Shown here piece after piece: positions 22,845 to 33,186 of a DNA stretch of 64,000 nt. Origin of the DNA: Coprinellus micaceus (lineage: Eukaryota; Basidiomycota; Agaricomycetes; Agaricales; Psathyrellaceae); the NCBI GenBank assembly GCA_951394405.1, contig OX596335.1, positions 1,240,001-1,304,000 of the forward strand. The letters are read 5' to 3'. The first letter of the stretch is position 1. The number at the start of each line of letters is the position of its first letter. The notes beneath the pieces are model-generated. The model was not told where the DNA came from. It did not search any database and saw only the letters and a list, made by a program, of their open reading frames with translations. A program made the position numbers and the translations under genes.

Positions 22845-23891
22845 TCAATGGTGGTGGTGAGGGTCTTGCTGGAAGCGGATTCCGCTGTGGGGAAGGAAGA
22901 AAGCTCAGTAAGAGCCGTGTTTCCCTCTAGCTAAGCAAGGGATATGACTACTCACCAGTACCTATGATGAAGAAAGCGCCCAAAATAGTTATCGTGAGCG
23001 GAACGGTATCGCCGGGTAAACGTTACGAGACGAGGGGTTGGAAGGCAGGGAGAGATGCGTGCTGGTGGGTGGTTGCGAAACGAAAACAACGGATAAATTA
23101 GACATACCCGCATGGTCTGGGTTCTGGCTTATCCTGTGCAAATTCAGGAGAAACAAAAGCAAAACGGTGATTAGCATGCGGCTCGACGGTCAATATACAA
23201 GGTAAGGGAGATACGGGTAGGTGAAGATCACAACACGAGTTAGCAACAAATTAAAGGTGAAAGTGTTGACCGACACGAGCGTGGGGTTCACGGCCGAGAT
23301 GGCAAAGGGGAAGCATATGAATTCAAACGTGCATGGGATGAATCACGTACAAGATTAATATAGACCTTGGGGTGGCCGAGAGGTCCTCCTCCTGTTGTGC
23401 AAAGGGGGACAAAAAGAAAGGAAACAAGTCAGCAACATTCACCCAGTCAAGGGGCCAAGATTGGGTTGGTTTCCATCGGACTGTGGCCCTGTCCTTCTCC
23501 ATCTCTAATACCCTCCTCCCTTAGCCCCTGCTCAAACCAAGAACGCACCTCCGTCGCAGACAGCCTTCCTTCCCTGGACGAGCCTGATGGGCTCCTGGGC
23601 AATCATCTCCATTGCACTCATTGGCTGGGGCTGAAAGTCCATGTTGGTCTGCTCGAAGCGGGGCGACGACCCTGCAAGCGGTCTCGGCCTCTGGCTCGTC
23701 GACCAAGTCCCAACATGGTTGGGCGCCTGCCATGTCGACACATCGTTCTTGTCCTGGCTCTGGTTGACGATCCCAGTCCCGGCTTCGGCACTACCGCTCT
23801 TGGGGTCAACGGGGGTGGATGTAGACGCTGCGCGGGTGGCGGCGGCGCGCAAGGAGCGATTGAGTTGAGGGAGAATGCGACGACCGAGCAT
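22845..23891 (-). CDS. Mitochondrial complex I zinc-binding subunit, NDUFS6-type
   Basis: Accessory subunit of NADH:ubiquinone oxidoreductase that carries a structural zinc ion. Five exons (23891-23549, 23391-23351, 23133-23108, 22961-22956, 22884-22845) join in frame to 151 aa. The N-terminus MLGRRILPQLNRSLRAAATR is an amphipathic, Arg-rich mitochondrial presequence. The C-terminal zf-CHCC motif spans four introns: RLVQGRKAVCDG, GGGPLGHPKVYINL, DKPEPRPCG, then Y, then CGIRFQQDPHHHH and stop. The ligands Cys (CDGG), His (GHPK) and the two Cys of PCGYCG are all present. Exon 4 is only six bases (GTACTG): it finishes the Gly codon, encodes Tyr and starts the last Cys. Without it the zinc site is destroyed. 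The CDPHHHH-like ending is typical of the family. Confidence 0.93.
22956..22961 (-). other. Predicted 6-nt microexon of the NDUFS6-type gene
   Basis: On the minus strand the six bases GTACTG lie between an ATAG acceptor and a GTGAGT donor. They join CCA TGC GG to C GGA ATC CGC, giving P-C-G-Y-C-G-I-R, the conserved zinc-binding end of the family. Intron lengths are 146 nt upstream and 71 nt downstream. Confidence 0.85.
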
Positions 23892-24160
23892 TGTTGTCGA
23901 GGATGACGAGCAAAGCTGAAAGTTCTCTGCCCTCCTTCCCGTTTAGGAAGCCCCGTTCCCGCTCCCATCCGTTTCTCACGCTGGTTGTGGGTCCTTGTCG
24001 AGCCACCGTTCAATCAGAAGCAGGGTATTTCGAGAATAGCGTTTAAAAATTGAGGTGCAAGAACGATTACAAAGGTCAGAGAAAAATGCTAGACTAATAT
24101 ACAATGCTCCAATCTATCCTATAGAGTCTATGCGCGAGCCCAGAGTTCCAAAATGCCCGT

Positions 24161-27100
24161 TTAGTCCATCTCCTCAATCTCAATGTCATCCTGCAAGTCA
24201 TCTTCATCGAGGTCCATGCCGTCCGTGCTCGGTGGGTGGTTGGCAATAATGTTCAAACGGTTCCGAGGGCCCTCGAACCGAACCTTGACCACTTCGTTCG
24301 GCAGGACACGTCCAGACAGCAAGAACACCGACAGAGGATGGAGCAACTCGCTCTGGATAGCACGATTGAGCGGCCGAGCACCGTACTGCGGCGAGTAGCC
24401 GCTGGAAAGCAAGAAATGCTTCGCCGCATCGTCCAAGTCGAGCGTGATCTTCCTGTCCGCCAAACGCTCCTCGACCTCCTTCATCCGTACGTCGACAATC
24501 TTGAACATATCATGGTGTGAGAGGGCACGGAAGATGATGATATCGTCGATACGGTTGATAAATTCGGGAGGGAAGTGGGAGGTGATAGCGCCCATGACCA
24601 TAGTCTTCGTCTCAGGGCGGATCGGGCCTTCAGGCATGTCGTGCAAGAAGGTCGCGCCGAGGTTCGAGGTCATGATGATCACCGTGTTCTTCATGTCGAT
24701 TACGCGACCTTGGCCGTCAGTCAAGCGACCGTCATCGAGGACTTGCAGGAAGATGGTAACAAACTCCCTGCAGGCCTTCTCGATTTCGTCGATGAGGATG
24801 ATGGAGTATGGCTTGCGACGGACGTATTCCGTGAGCTGGCCCCCTTGGTCGTAGCCAACGTAGCCCGGGGGCGATCCAATGAGCCTCGAGATGGAATGCT
24901 TCTCGGAGTATTCAGAGCCGTCTACGCGGATCATGGCGTCGGGAGAGTCGAAAAGAATCGTAGCGAGCTGAAGAGAAGTAAGTCAGCACCCCGCTCCAAG
25001 TTAATAAGCCACACAGGGAACTTACCGTCTTAGCCATGAGCGTCTTACCAGTACCTGAAGGACCCGCCATCAAGAAGCTCGCAATAGGACGATTGGGATT
25101 CGAGAGACCACTCCTCGAGAGACGGATAGCGTTGGCGACGGACTTGACCGCATCGCCCTGGCCGATAACGCTCTCCCCAAGAATCTTCTCCATGCGCAAG
25201 AGCTTCTCCTTCTCCGTCGTCACTAGACGGGTGACGGGGATGTGGGTCCACTTCGCGACAATTTCCGCAATAGAGTCGGCAGTGACGACGTCAGCACCAG
25301 TGCCACCAGCGGCGTCCTCCCTTGCCTTGCGTTCCTCGGCCTCCTTCAATTTATTCTTGAGCTCAGGGATGGCGTAATATCGAAGGTCAGAGGCAGTCGC
25401 CAGGTCGTATCTGTCAAACTCCAGTTAGTATCGAAATCGTGAAGAAACATGGACGAGAGTGCAGACCTTCTCTCAGCGTCCTCAGCCTTTGCTGTGAGCT
25501 CGTCGATCCTCTTCCGAATGGTATTGATCTCTTCTCCACGCTTCTTCTCGTTCTCGTACGCGGCCTTGAGGGGTTTCAACTGGTCGTCAACAGCCGAAAT
25601 GTTCTTCCGCGCAATCTGGAGGCGTTCCTTGCTCGCAGCGTCCTTCTCTCGCTCCAAAGCGTGGATCTCGACTTCCAACTCCAGCTTGCGTCTCTCGAGT
25701 TTGTCGATGTCCTCAGGCGCGGTTTCGCGTTGCACTCGGGCACTAGAGGAATGACGTCAGTACCAGCCAAAGAAATGACGAAGGGAAATATGCATACTTT
25801 GCACAAGCTTCGTCGACCAAGTCAATCGCAGAGTCGGGGAGCTTCCGCTGAGTAAGGTACCGGTGGGCGAGAGTCGCAGCCTGAATCAAAGCCCCATCCT
25901 GAATCCGCACACCGTGGTGAACCTCGTACTTCTCGCGAATACCACGAAGAATACTAATAGCCTCAGGAACAGACGGCTCGTTAACAAGTACCTGCGCGAA
26001 ACGGCGCTCCAAAGCAGGGTCGGTCTCGATGTACTTGCGGTACTCGCTCAGCGTTGTTGCACCAATGCAACGGAGTTTTCCACGCGCAAGGAGAGGCTTG
26101 AAAAGGTTTCCGGCATCCATTCCCCCGCCTTCGGCCCCCCGACCGGCCATGATGAGGTGGAGTTCGTCGACGAAGAGGATCACACCTGGGCCGCCGTCCT
26201 CCGAGGCCTTCTCGACTTCATTCAAAACGGCCTTAATTCTTTCTTCGTACTCGCCCTTGAACTTGGCCCCGGCCATGAGGGCACCCATGTCGAGGGACCA
26301 GAGGCGGGCCATGAGGGAGGCGGGGACGTCGCGGTTGACTATTCGTTGGGCAAGGCCTTCTGCGATGGCAGTTTTACCGACACCAGGTTCACCAATTAGG
26401 ACGGGGTTGTTCTTGGTCCTGTGAAACAGTGAGTATGCTGACAACGGCAGGGTTCAAAGGGTGTGCGCACCTTCGGCAAAGGATACGGACTACTCGCCGA
26501 ATCTCGTCATCTCGCCCAATGACCGGGTCAATCTTGCCCTCCTCAGCAAGCGCCGTCAGATCCACAGCGTACTTTTGCAAGGCATCAAAACCCTGCTCCG
26601 CCGTCTTGGACTCCACGCGCCGGTTACCCCTCGCCTGCTCTATGGCCGTCTTGAGAGTCGCTTCGGTGAGGTTGGACTCCCTGAGAACGCCTTGGATGTT
26701 GGAATCTTTCAGGAGAGCTAGAAGAAGGTGGTCTTGGGCGATATAAGAGTCGTGCATAGTCTTTTGGAGCGATTGAGCATCTCGGAGAACCTTGAGAGCG
26801 GTCCCACTGAAGCTGATCTCATCGGGAGCTGGGGACTGCTGGGGGATTCGGACGATGAGCTTTTGGAGTCCTCTTCGTACTACAGTCTATGACCAAAGTC
26901 AGCAAAGAGTCCTTGGGTACTTGTGTTGAAGTTACTCACCGGGTCACCACCTGCCCGAGACACTACGGAGGAGAATAAAGATTGCGTGGAGGGTTGTGGG
27001 CCGCCTGGAATGGCGTCGGAGCCCTGGCCCTCGTTGATCAAGACGAAAGCGATGTGAGCTGGAAAGACTGCACCGATGTCATCAGTCCCTGCATGCCCGC

Positions 27101-27211
27101 ACACAAACCAAGTCAGAGCCTACCTTGGGCGTTTGCATAGTCCTTCGCCAGCTGAACGGCCTCGGCGATAGTTTGCTGAGCCTTGTCAGTGAAGTCAAAG
27201 TTGCTACTCAT
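24161..27211 (-). CDS. HSP104: Heat shock protein Hsp104, ClpB-type AAA+ disaggregase
   Basis: Hexameric ATPase that threads aggregated proteins through its pore together with Hsp70. Seven exons (27211-27124, 27067-26940, 26886-26471, 26418-25798, 25742-25467, 25410-25026, 24967-24161) give 906 aa, the usual size. The N-domain starts [23 protein letters not shown]1 has Walker [19 protein letters not shown], Walker [16 protein letters not shown] and pore loop KFKGEYEER. The middle domain is a charged coiled-coil ([20 protein letters not shown]). NBD2 has GPSGTGKT, the pore loop GYVGYDQGG, Walker [10 protein letters not shown], and sensor-2 region [10 protein letters not shown]. The C-terminus is acidic and ends EIEEMD, comparable to the acidic tails that bind TPR co-chaperones in yeast. 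The start is supported by the conserved N-domain and by the TATA/HSE promoter just upstream. A degenerate copy of the 5' end lies near 31 kb. Confidence 0.98.
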
Positions 27212-27400
27212 GTTGTCACGTCAAGAGTGAGTAGGAGATGTGAGCGGTAGGGACCGGGGAATCGTTAAACGTCGTGAAAGGGAGTTGGGTGAAGGCCCCA
27301 CAGGTGACGACAGGCACTATATAGCACAGTGCGACGCTCTTTCCAGAGAGGTATAGACGGACAGGGTAGAGTCTCGAACGCCATAGAAAGTTCCGGCATC
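27212..27400 (-). promoter_or_regulatory. HSP104 promoter with TATA box and gapped heat shock element
   Basis: A TATA box (CTATATAG, 27317-27324) lies about 106 bp upstream of the ATG. Further upstream, GAA (27376-27378), GAA (27386-27388) and TTC (27391-27393) are spaced as a gap-type heat shock element: nGAAn, a skipped unit, nGAAn, nTTCn. This matches the known binding pattern of Hsf1 trimers. HSE use is inferred; no expression data are available here. Confidence 0.65.
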
Positions 27401-27907
27401 GACCAGGACAAATGACATCATCGAACCCCAACCCCTAACCCCACGCCCAGCCACCATCATAGGCTCTGACAGGCCTCGGTCCTCAACTCGACTCGAAGAC
27501 AAGCAAATGGGTACAGAAACATACACTCCCACCTCGGATTCACCCTACCAAGCTTCCACGGCGCAGGTCTGAGATATCCTACGCTCACTCTGAATTAACC
27601 GAAGAGCCCGCCCCGTGCCAAATAACTATAAGCGCCCAATCAGTAACGACTCCACAATCACGACCAGAGGCCCGTAGCTCTCTACGTGGTGCAGGACACC
27701 CCTCTGTGTATACAAAATTTCCCCTAATGGAACTTGTCGTACTATATTCGGACTATAACCGACGAAAATGAACCAGCTACGCGTTTGGGTCTGTAGGGAG
27801 ACCTCGGCCGGGGGACGATGGGCTGAACACATGCGAGCGAACCCAAGGTATGTGCTGTCAATAGCGCAAAATATTTATTATGCACCTTAGCGAACTCGAG
27901 CAAGCCA
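27401..27907. other. Gap between HSP104 promoter and the DUF6533-like gene 3' end
   Basis: About 500 bp with no supported gene. It contains the distal HSP104 upstream region and the 3' flank of the membrane-protein gene. No RNA gene or repeat was recognised. Confidence 0.35.
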
Positions 27908-29969
27908 TCATGTTGAAATCCGATTGTGGTGGACGGAAGGACTTGGCCGAACCTTCAGAGCAGGTGTGACAATGTAACCCACGGGAAACGTGATACCGGA
28001 GAGCAGCTCATGCTGTGAGTAAGGTTGGTCAGTAAGCATGGATATCGCTTGTCAGCGTTCTATTGAACTTACCAGTTCTGGGGTCGTTACCTGTCTCGGT
28101 TGCACGGGGAGCATCCGGCGCCCGGAGCTTCTCGACTTGAACGGAGGCCAGAAGGTTCTGACGGCGTCTCGAAGCTATCGAGGTCGTCCTCGGAGCCAGG
28201 TTCAGGGGGTGCAAACAGGAGCTTTGACGCAAACGGCTGCGATCCCATGTAGTCGACCTTGCGCATGTCGATGAGGAGGCGTTGGGCGAGTATCGAGACG
28301 ACGACTTCGTTTGCGCTGTAGGGTCAGTGTTAAGTTTGATCCCAACGCTATCATAATGACCAACGCACACGTTCGCAATTCTGAGACGGCAACTTTATCA
28401 GCCATCCGACCCACGAAAAGAATTGAGAGCACGCACAGATAAGCTGGGTTAGCATCTATGGTCGAAGTCTTCATTCTCTGTAAATATACGAGCCTGCGCG
28501 GCAATCTTGTTTGCGACGTACCGGAACCAGCCCAGGGGTGTGCATGATGGCAGAGCAAAGTCTTATGGCTTTTTGGGGTGACTTCAGCAGTATATTTCAT
28601 GAACCACAGGAAGGAATTCACCCACATAATAAGAACATACAGTGTAGCCCGCCCAGGCGGCGTATCACCTGGGCCAGCCGACCTCCCTGGCCTCTGTACC
28701 GAACGAAGAGTGTGTAAACACCCAATAGAGCCAGCACTGTGCTCCGATGTCAGTTTTCCCCGTCCCGCAATGGACCTCGTAGTGACGCACTGGTGGTTGT
28801 GGCGAGGTTCACGTATGAACGAATGTCCAGACCAGCAAACGCAACCGTTTTCTCGGACCGCTGTTTGAACGAGACGGTGTAGCAGGGGTACCCGAGTTCA
28901 CTCGGGAGAGCCGAGACCGGCTCAGCTGCGAACGGTATATATGCGGGCTCCACAGGATTGTGTTTGGGCTGTAAGAGAGTGCTCACCTGGATATTGAATC
29001 ATTCCCGCCAACTCAAGAACACCATCGACAAAGGCGAAACACTGGAAATATCCAGATCAGGGTGATGTTTCTTTAAGAGAGCGAACTCGTAACAAGTAGT
29101 AACGCACACAGGAAAGACCGAGTATCGCAATGAGGCGGAGGACCTTGGCGTGGAGTATGGCGCCGACGCAAATGCCCAGGGAAACTATGGTCTTTGCCTT
29201 GAGTGCCGGCACACCGATGCTGGTTTAGGGCTTACGATTACATGTTACCGCTACAAGCCAGTAGATCGCTGTCCCAAGGGCCGTGAGCATATACCGTTCT
29301 GAGCTTGTCATTCGTGACAACGCACCTTCGGAAGTTACTAACAATGCCTTGCAACCCTGGCCACGAGTCGGTTAGCTACCGGGGATACAAATCGTCTGGG
29401 GACAGTTAGTTGTATGCTCACCATTGGAGCAAGTATGAAGTGGTTCCTGTGGTCTCCTTGATCGACATCAGATGTGAGCGCACAGGCAAAGGACCCTTCA
29501 CAAGCCGTCTACTCACTACAAAGGCTCAAAGCAATGTAGGCCAACAATCCATATCGGATAACCATGTAGAGTGTCTTTCCGCGATTCCACCTTTGTGGGT
29601 GAACGACGGAAACCTGACGATCGGCGTGTTGGTAAACAGGTTTATTAGAATTTGTTGGCAGCTTGAGGGTGGTCCTACCTCTTCGCTCATTGTGATTAGA
29701 ATGTAATACGCCTGTGGTGGGAGAGTTGTAACATGTCGGATCCATAACCAGGGGTCAACGACTCACGTAGAAGCAATAGAAAGCGACTATTCAAAAGTCA
29801 GCGTCGGGATGTCACTCCTCTTGATTCCACGCACTGGATATATACTACCAGCAATGTTCATCGACTGTCCCTGGAAAGAACCACAAAGGAAAGAAATACC
29901 CACTTCTTGCGTTCGCCACCCAGCCACGGTATTTGCGAATCCCTGAATCTGCTCTGATGACAGAGTCAT
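27908..29969 (-). CDS. Multi-pass membrane protein, DUF6533-like basidiomycete family
   Basis: Start at 29969 (MTLSSEQIQGFANTVAGWRT). The gene is cut into about a dozen very small exons, typical of this expanded Agaricomycete family. Recognisable pieces, in order: VAFYCFY; AYYILITMSEE; VSVVHPQRWNRGKTLYMVIR then YGLLAYIALSL, the DUF6533-like W-N-x-GK-x-L-x-x-x-RY pattern; NHFILAPM; CKALLVTSE; RYMLTALGTAIYWLVAVT; SLGICVGAILHAKVLRLI; CFAFVDGVLELAGMIQYP; VLALLGVYTLFVRYRGQGGR; and the soluble end SANEVVVSILAQRLLIDMRK then VDYMGSQPFASKLLF. These suggest about seven helices. Several joins, and the 3' end (27908 or nearby), are uncertain, so I cannot exclude a damaged copy. Function is unknown. Confidence 0.6.
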
Positions 29970-31000
29970 CTTCTTGCTTGCGCTAGGGCGAGTTAGAATA
30001 CGGTAATTGAACGACAGGTTAGGAGGGGGCTCAGATGACAGCACTGATGGGTCAGAATTTGTACACACTCCCTATATCTCGCTTCATTTCAAGCTGGGGG
30101 CGATCCCGTCTTCGTCGGCCAAAGTTGACCTTGTTTTGTGGCTGCGACACGTACGGCCCGTTGTGTTAGCTCCAAAGAGAGTTGGCTTTTGGGCGCTTAA
30201 CCTTCGCCACATCAATTGCACCCCTCCGGCGAGTTTCCAGCGCTCTCCCCTTCGACATCCGCAGAGTCGGTTGGAATGTGCTTCTATAGTGATTGGTCTG
30301 CGAAGGCGCTTTCTGCGCACAGGCCGCTCGGCCGAGTGTCACTGTACACTCCTGTGCTCTCCGTGGTCGCACCAAGCGCGTTCTCTTCGTATCAGAGAAT
30401 CTTCAAGGGGGTTTGATTAGCGCTCGCACTGATACGCGAGCGCGAGTCCATGGAGCAGAGCCCGGCCTTGAAAAATCCGGGATGTCAATTCAGCCGTTTA
30501 GACAGGGTGTCCAGGAGGAGGCAGGGCCACCCGCAGGAGGAAACTCGCGAATGAGCTTGGCACCTCCTGCACTTTCTCCGCTTCTAGAAAGCGGCAAAGG
30601 ATAAATTTCCAAAGACTCACGCTATTTCTATTGAATGTCCCTGAGATGGTGAGTAGGAATCTAATGAAAAGCTTAACTGACGGCCATAGTTACGAACCTT
30701 TTAGACGAACTTGCCACGCTTGGCGCATTCCGCGCTTTTTGCACTTGAGAGCACCTGCCAACGCCTGTCAAAGCGCTGGCAAGCGGATTGGTAAAATTCT
30801 GATGGCCACTGGGAACGGAAAGGCAGTGGAACCGCCCACAAGTATCCATTGGGGGACATCCTCATCTTCGGCGCGATGGAACGCTGATACGTGTATGGGG
30901 TGAAGGTCTGAAGCCTCCGTTATGACGGAGAACCCACAAAGGCCCACCAATATATTCAGTCCTGAGATGGCCATAAACCGATGAAGTAAAACCGTACCTT
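29970..31000. other. Gap between the membrane-protein gene and the HSP104 5' copy
   Basis: No gene could be supported. The segment nearest 31000 should correspond to the HSP104 first intron and exon 2 if the duplication extended that far. A stretch reading LHPIHVSAFHRAEDED near 30870-30920 (minus) is only vaguely like a Clp N-domain, so I do not call it. Confidence 0.3.
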
Positions 31001-31011
31001 GGGGGGTTGGC

Positions 31012-31300
31012 TTAGTCCATTTCTAGGTGGACGGCTTCGGCAAGAGCTCGCTGAGCCTCGTTGGTGAAGTCAAAGTTACGCTCGTGATGTTGGCTGGACA
31101 TTGCTGGGTGTGAGCAGGATATCTGACTAGAGGAGAGATGAGTGGCCGACGGAAGAGTCTCGTAAAAGTCCTGAGTGATATTACCATGAAGGCCCCACAA
31201 GATGGCTCTGGGGGAGAATAGTGCACAGGCAATATTCATTCAAGTGGGGTATAGGCGTACAAGTGAGAGCCGGGAACGCCACGGAAAGCTCCAACACCTG
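31012..31300 (-). pseudogene. Degenerate duplicate of the HSP104 promoter and first exon
   Basis: The Met at 31101 begins MSSQHHERNFDFTNEAQRAL then AEAVHLEMD and a stop at 31012. This matches Hsp104 exon 1 ([21 protein letters not shown]) apart from a five-residue insertion. The conserved D-Y codon TAT is TAA here, and the run of C before AAGGTA is one base longer, so nonsense and frameshift precede the old donor site. Upstream, GAAGGCCCCACA (31188-31199) matches HSP104 27291-27302, and a 19-base block at 31274-31292 matches 27376-27394 at 16 positions. In that block the HSE half-site TTC has become CTC, and the TATA box equivalent is lost. Distances to the ATG are nearly kept (87 vs 80 and 173 vs 165). 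Similarity fades beyond about 31300, next to the neighbouring gene's stop. Confidence 0.82.
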
Positions 31301-31337
31301 CAATGTTACTATCGAGTCTCGATTCCAAATCCCACAC

Positions 31338-33186
31338 TCAGCGACCCTCCACCTTGATTCGAGGCCTCTTCCTGACGCTTCGGCGTAGCCTGGAGTGCTC
31401 TTCTTTAGCCCGTAGATGGATTTCCCCATCCTCACCGACTACGATGGCGACCGGGATATGCACATCCAGCTCGTGTTCCGTCACGACCTTCCGGAATTCC
31501 CTCTCGTACCCGTCGCGGACTTTAGGCTCAGACGCGTACTTGACCGGGTCGATTCCTAACTTGGTGTATAGTTCTAGCATGTCGATGGAGAACGGGCAAG
31601 AGGGGTCACGGTGAGGGCAGTCCCACCGTATACGGTTACGTGGCATCACGGGGCGCTGGAGAGACATATATGAAATGGTGTGAGGAGGGCAAGGTTCTTC
31701 ATCCTCGGAGTCGGTTTCCCCAGCTGTGGAGGGCTCGCTGAAGTCAGAGTCGTAGATAGCTGGCTCGGGGGGAGGAAGCTTTCGTTTCACCAACGGCGGC
31801 GGAGAGAACAGGAGGGTTGGCTCGGGCTGGCAGTTGCATGGTCGCACTCAGTTGTCTGTTTCCAAGTGTGCCAAAATGTCGTACCTCTCTAGGTTTGGGC
31901 TTCCTCTTGAGATTGTTCTCGAGGTACTTTTTCCAGTCCCCCTTCGTCCCTCCAAATCTCTCCATCCCAAACTCGTCATCCTCAGAAACGAGGTCGTAAG
32001 GCGACTTGACGTTCGGTGGCATCCCCCACCTCTGTCGCGTCTGCTTCCAATGGGTAACCCTGGACCTCTGCACGTATCGGCAAAAATCCACCCATTCCTT
32101 CACATCAAACAATTTGACATGAGCGGAGGCGCTGGCAATCTGGTTGGCCAGGAGCCATTCGCACTGTTCACCGAACCTCGAAATCAGGTCACCGTTTTCG
32201 AGGCGCCGGAGGAACCGGTCGTGTGGTAAAGACCCGTCGAGGCCAATGGTATTGTCGGATCCCTCTCCTTTCCCTACGTAATTGCAGCCACAAGAATCAG
32301 GCTCAAAATCCGCGCATTTAGTGTAGAGCGTACCTCGATAGAAGATGATACGCCGTCGCAAGTCTGCGGGGCGAATCTGAATGTGGTATTGCTCCATGAA
32401 CCACTTGATTGTCCTCCCTTCGATAGGCTGCTGAGGATTGGCGTCCCGAACCAGCTGCTTCATGAGTCGTATCATTTGCTGTCGATGGAACCAGTTCTCA
32501 CTTCGGCGGTATGCTTCGACATGCAACGTCCTCAGGACATATGTCCGACTGCAAAGCGATGACGAGAGTCAGCTCGAGTTCCATCAGGTGGAAAAGGCGT
32601 AGCGGACGATAGCCTTACTTGCCGGCCGACTGCATTAAGAATCGCTCCTGGCGTTCATCAGGCCACCGAACCTGCGACCTCTTCTTGAACCTCACGACGA
32701 TTCTGGGTCGCTGCGCGTACCCGGCCGCCTCTAGCATCGCAAAGAGCTCGCCAAGCCTCAACCGACTGCGATAGTTACTCGCTGGCCTACCCTCGTCGTC
32801 CTTCTTTCGTATCTCCCTTTCAAGAAGCTTTGCCCCCTTCTCCGAAAGCCATTGGACACTCTCGACTTTGATGACACCATATACCCAGACCTCCCCGCTG
32901 CTCATAACGTGTTGTCGTGGGTTGTCTGGCTGTGGGGGGAGGATAAACTCGGTGTCGTCTAGCCTAAGGTACTACGGATGTTAATGAGAGTTGACAGGTG
33001 TGGGGCGGGACTGTGTACGGACCCGACGTATTCCTCGGGGCCGCCATTATCTGAATGCATCATCTGAACAGAGTATAGTTCTGGTGCAGGGACCCTCCCT
33101 CCAGGAGCTGCAAGGAAGTCTTCGCCAAAGCCATGGTAGAGAGGCTCCACAAGCTGCAAGATGGAGGTCATTATAGGTTGTGACAT
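31338..33186 (-). CDS. Hypothetical protein, 557 aa, no recognised domain
   Basis: I do not recognise this protein. Four exons (33186-33019, 32971-32619, 32548-31885, 31826-31338) join in perfect phase with 47-76 nt introns, which supports a real gene. It starts MSQPIMTSILQLVEPLYHGF. The middle is charged and helical (SENWFHRQQMIRLMKQLVRD). A Cys-containing segment DFEPDSCGCNY and a late WDCPHRDPSCPF with Cys/His spacing could bind zinc, which is speculative. The end is strongly basic (LRRSVRKRPRIKVEGR), suggesting nuclear localisation or nucleic acid contact. No membrane span or signal peptide is seen. It lies just upstream of the HSP104 5' copy and faces away from the NIPA gene across a 1-kb gap. 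It may be lineage-specific. Confidence 0.75.

Noticed and set aside
30768..30974. Possible HSP104 exon 2 remnant (LHPIHVSAFHRAEDED)
   Set aside because: The resemblance to Clp N-domains is weak, and its sequence does not align with exon 2 of the parent HSP104 gene here.
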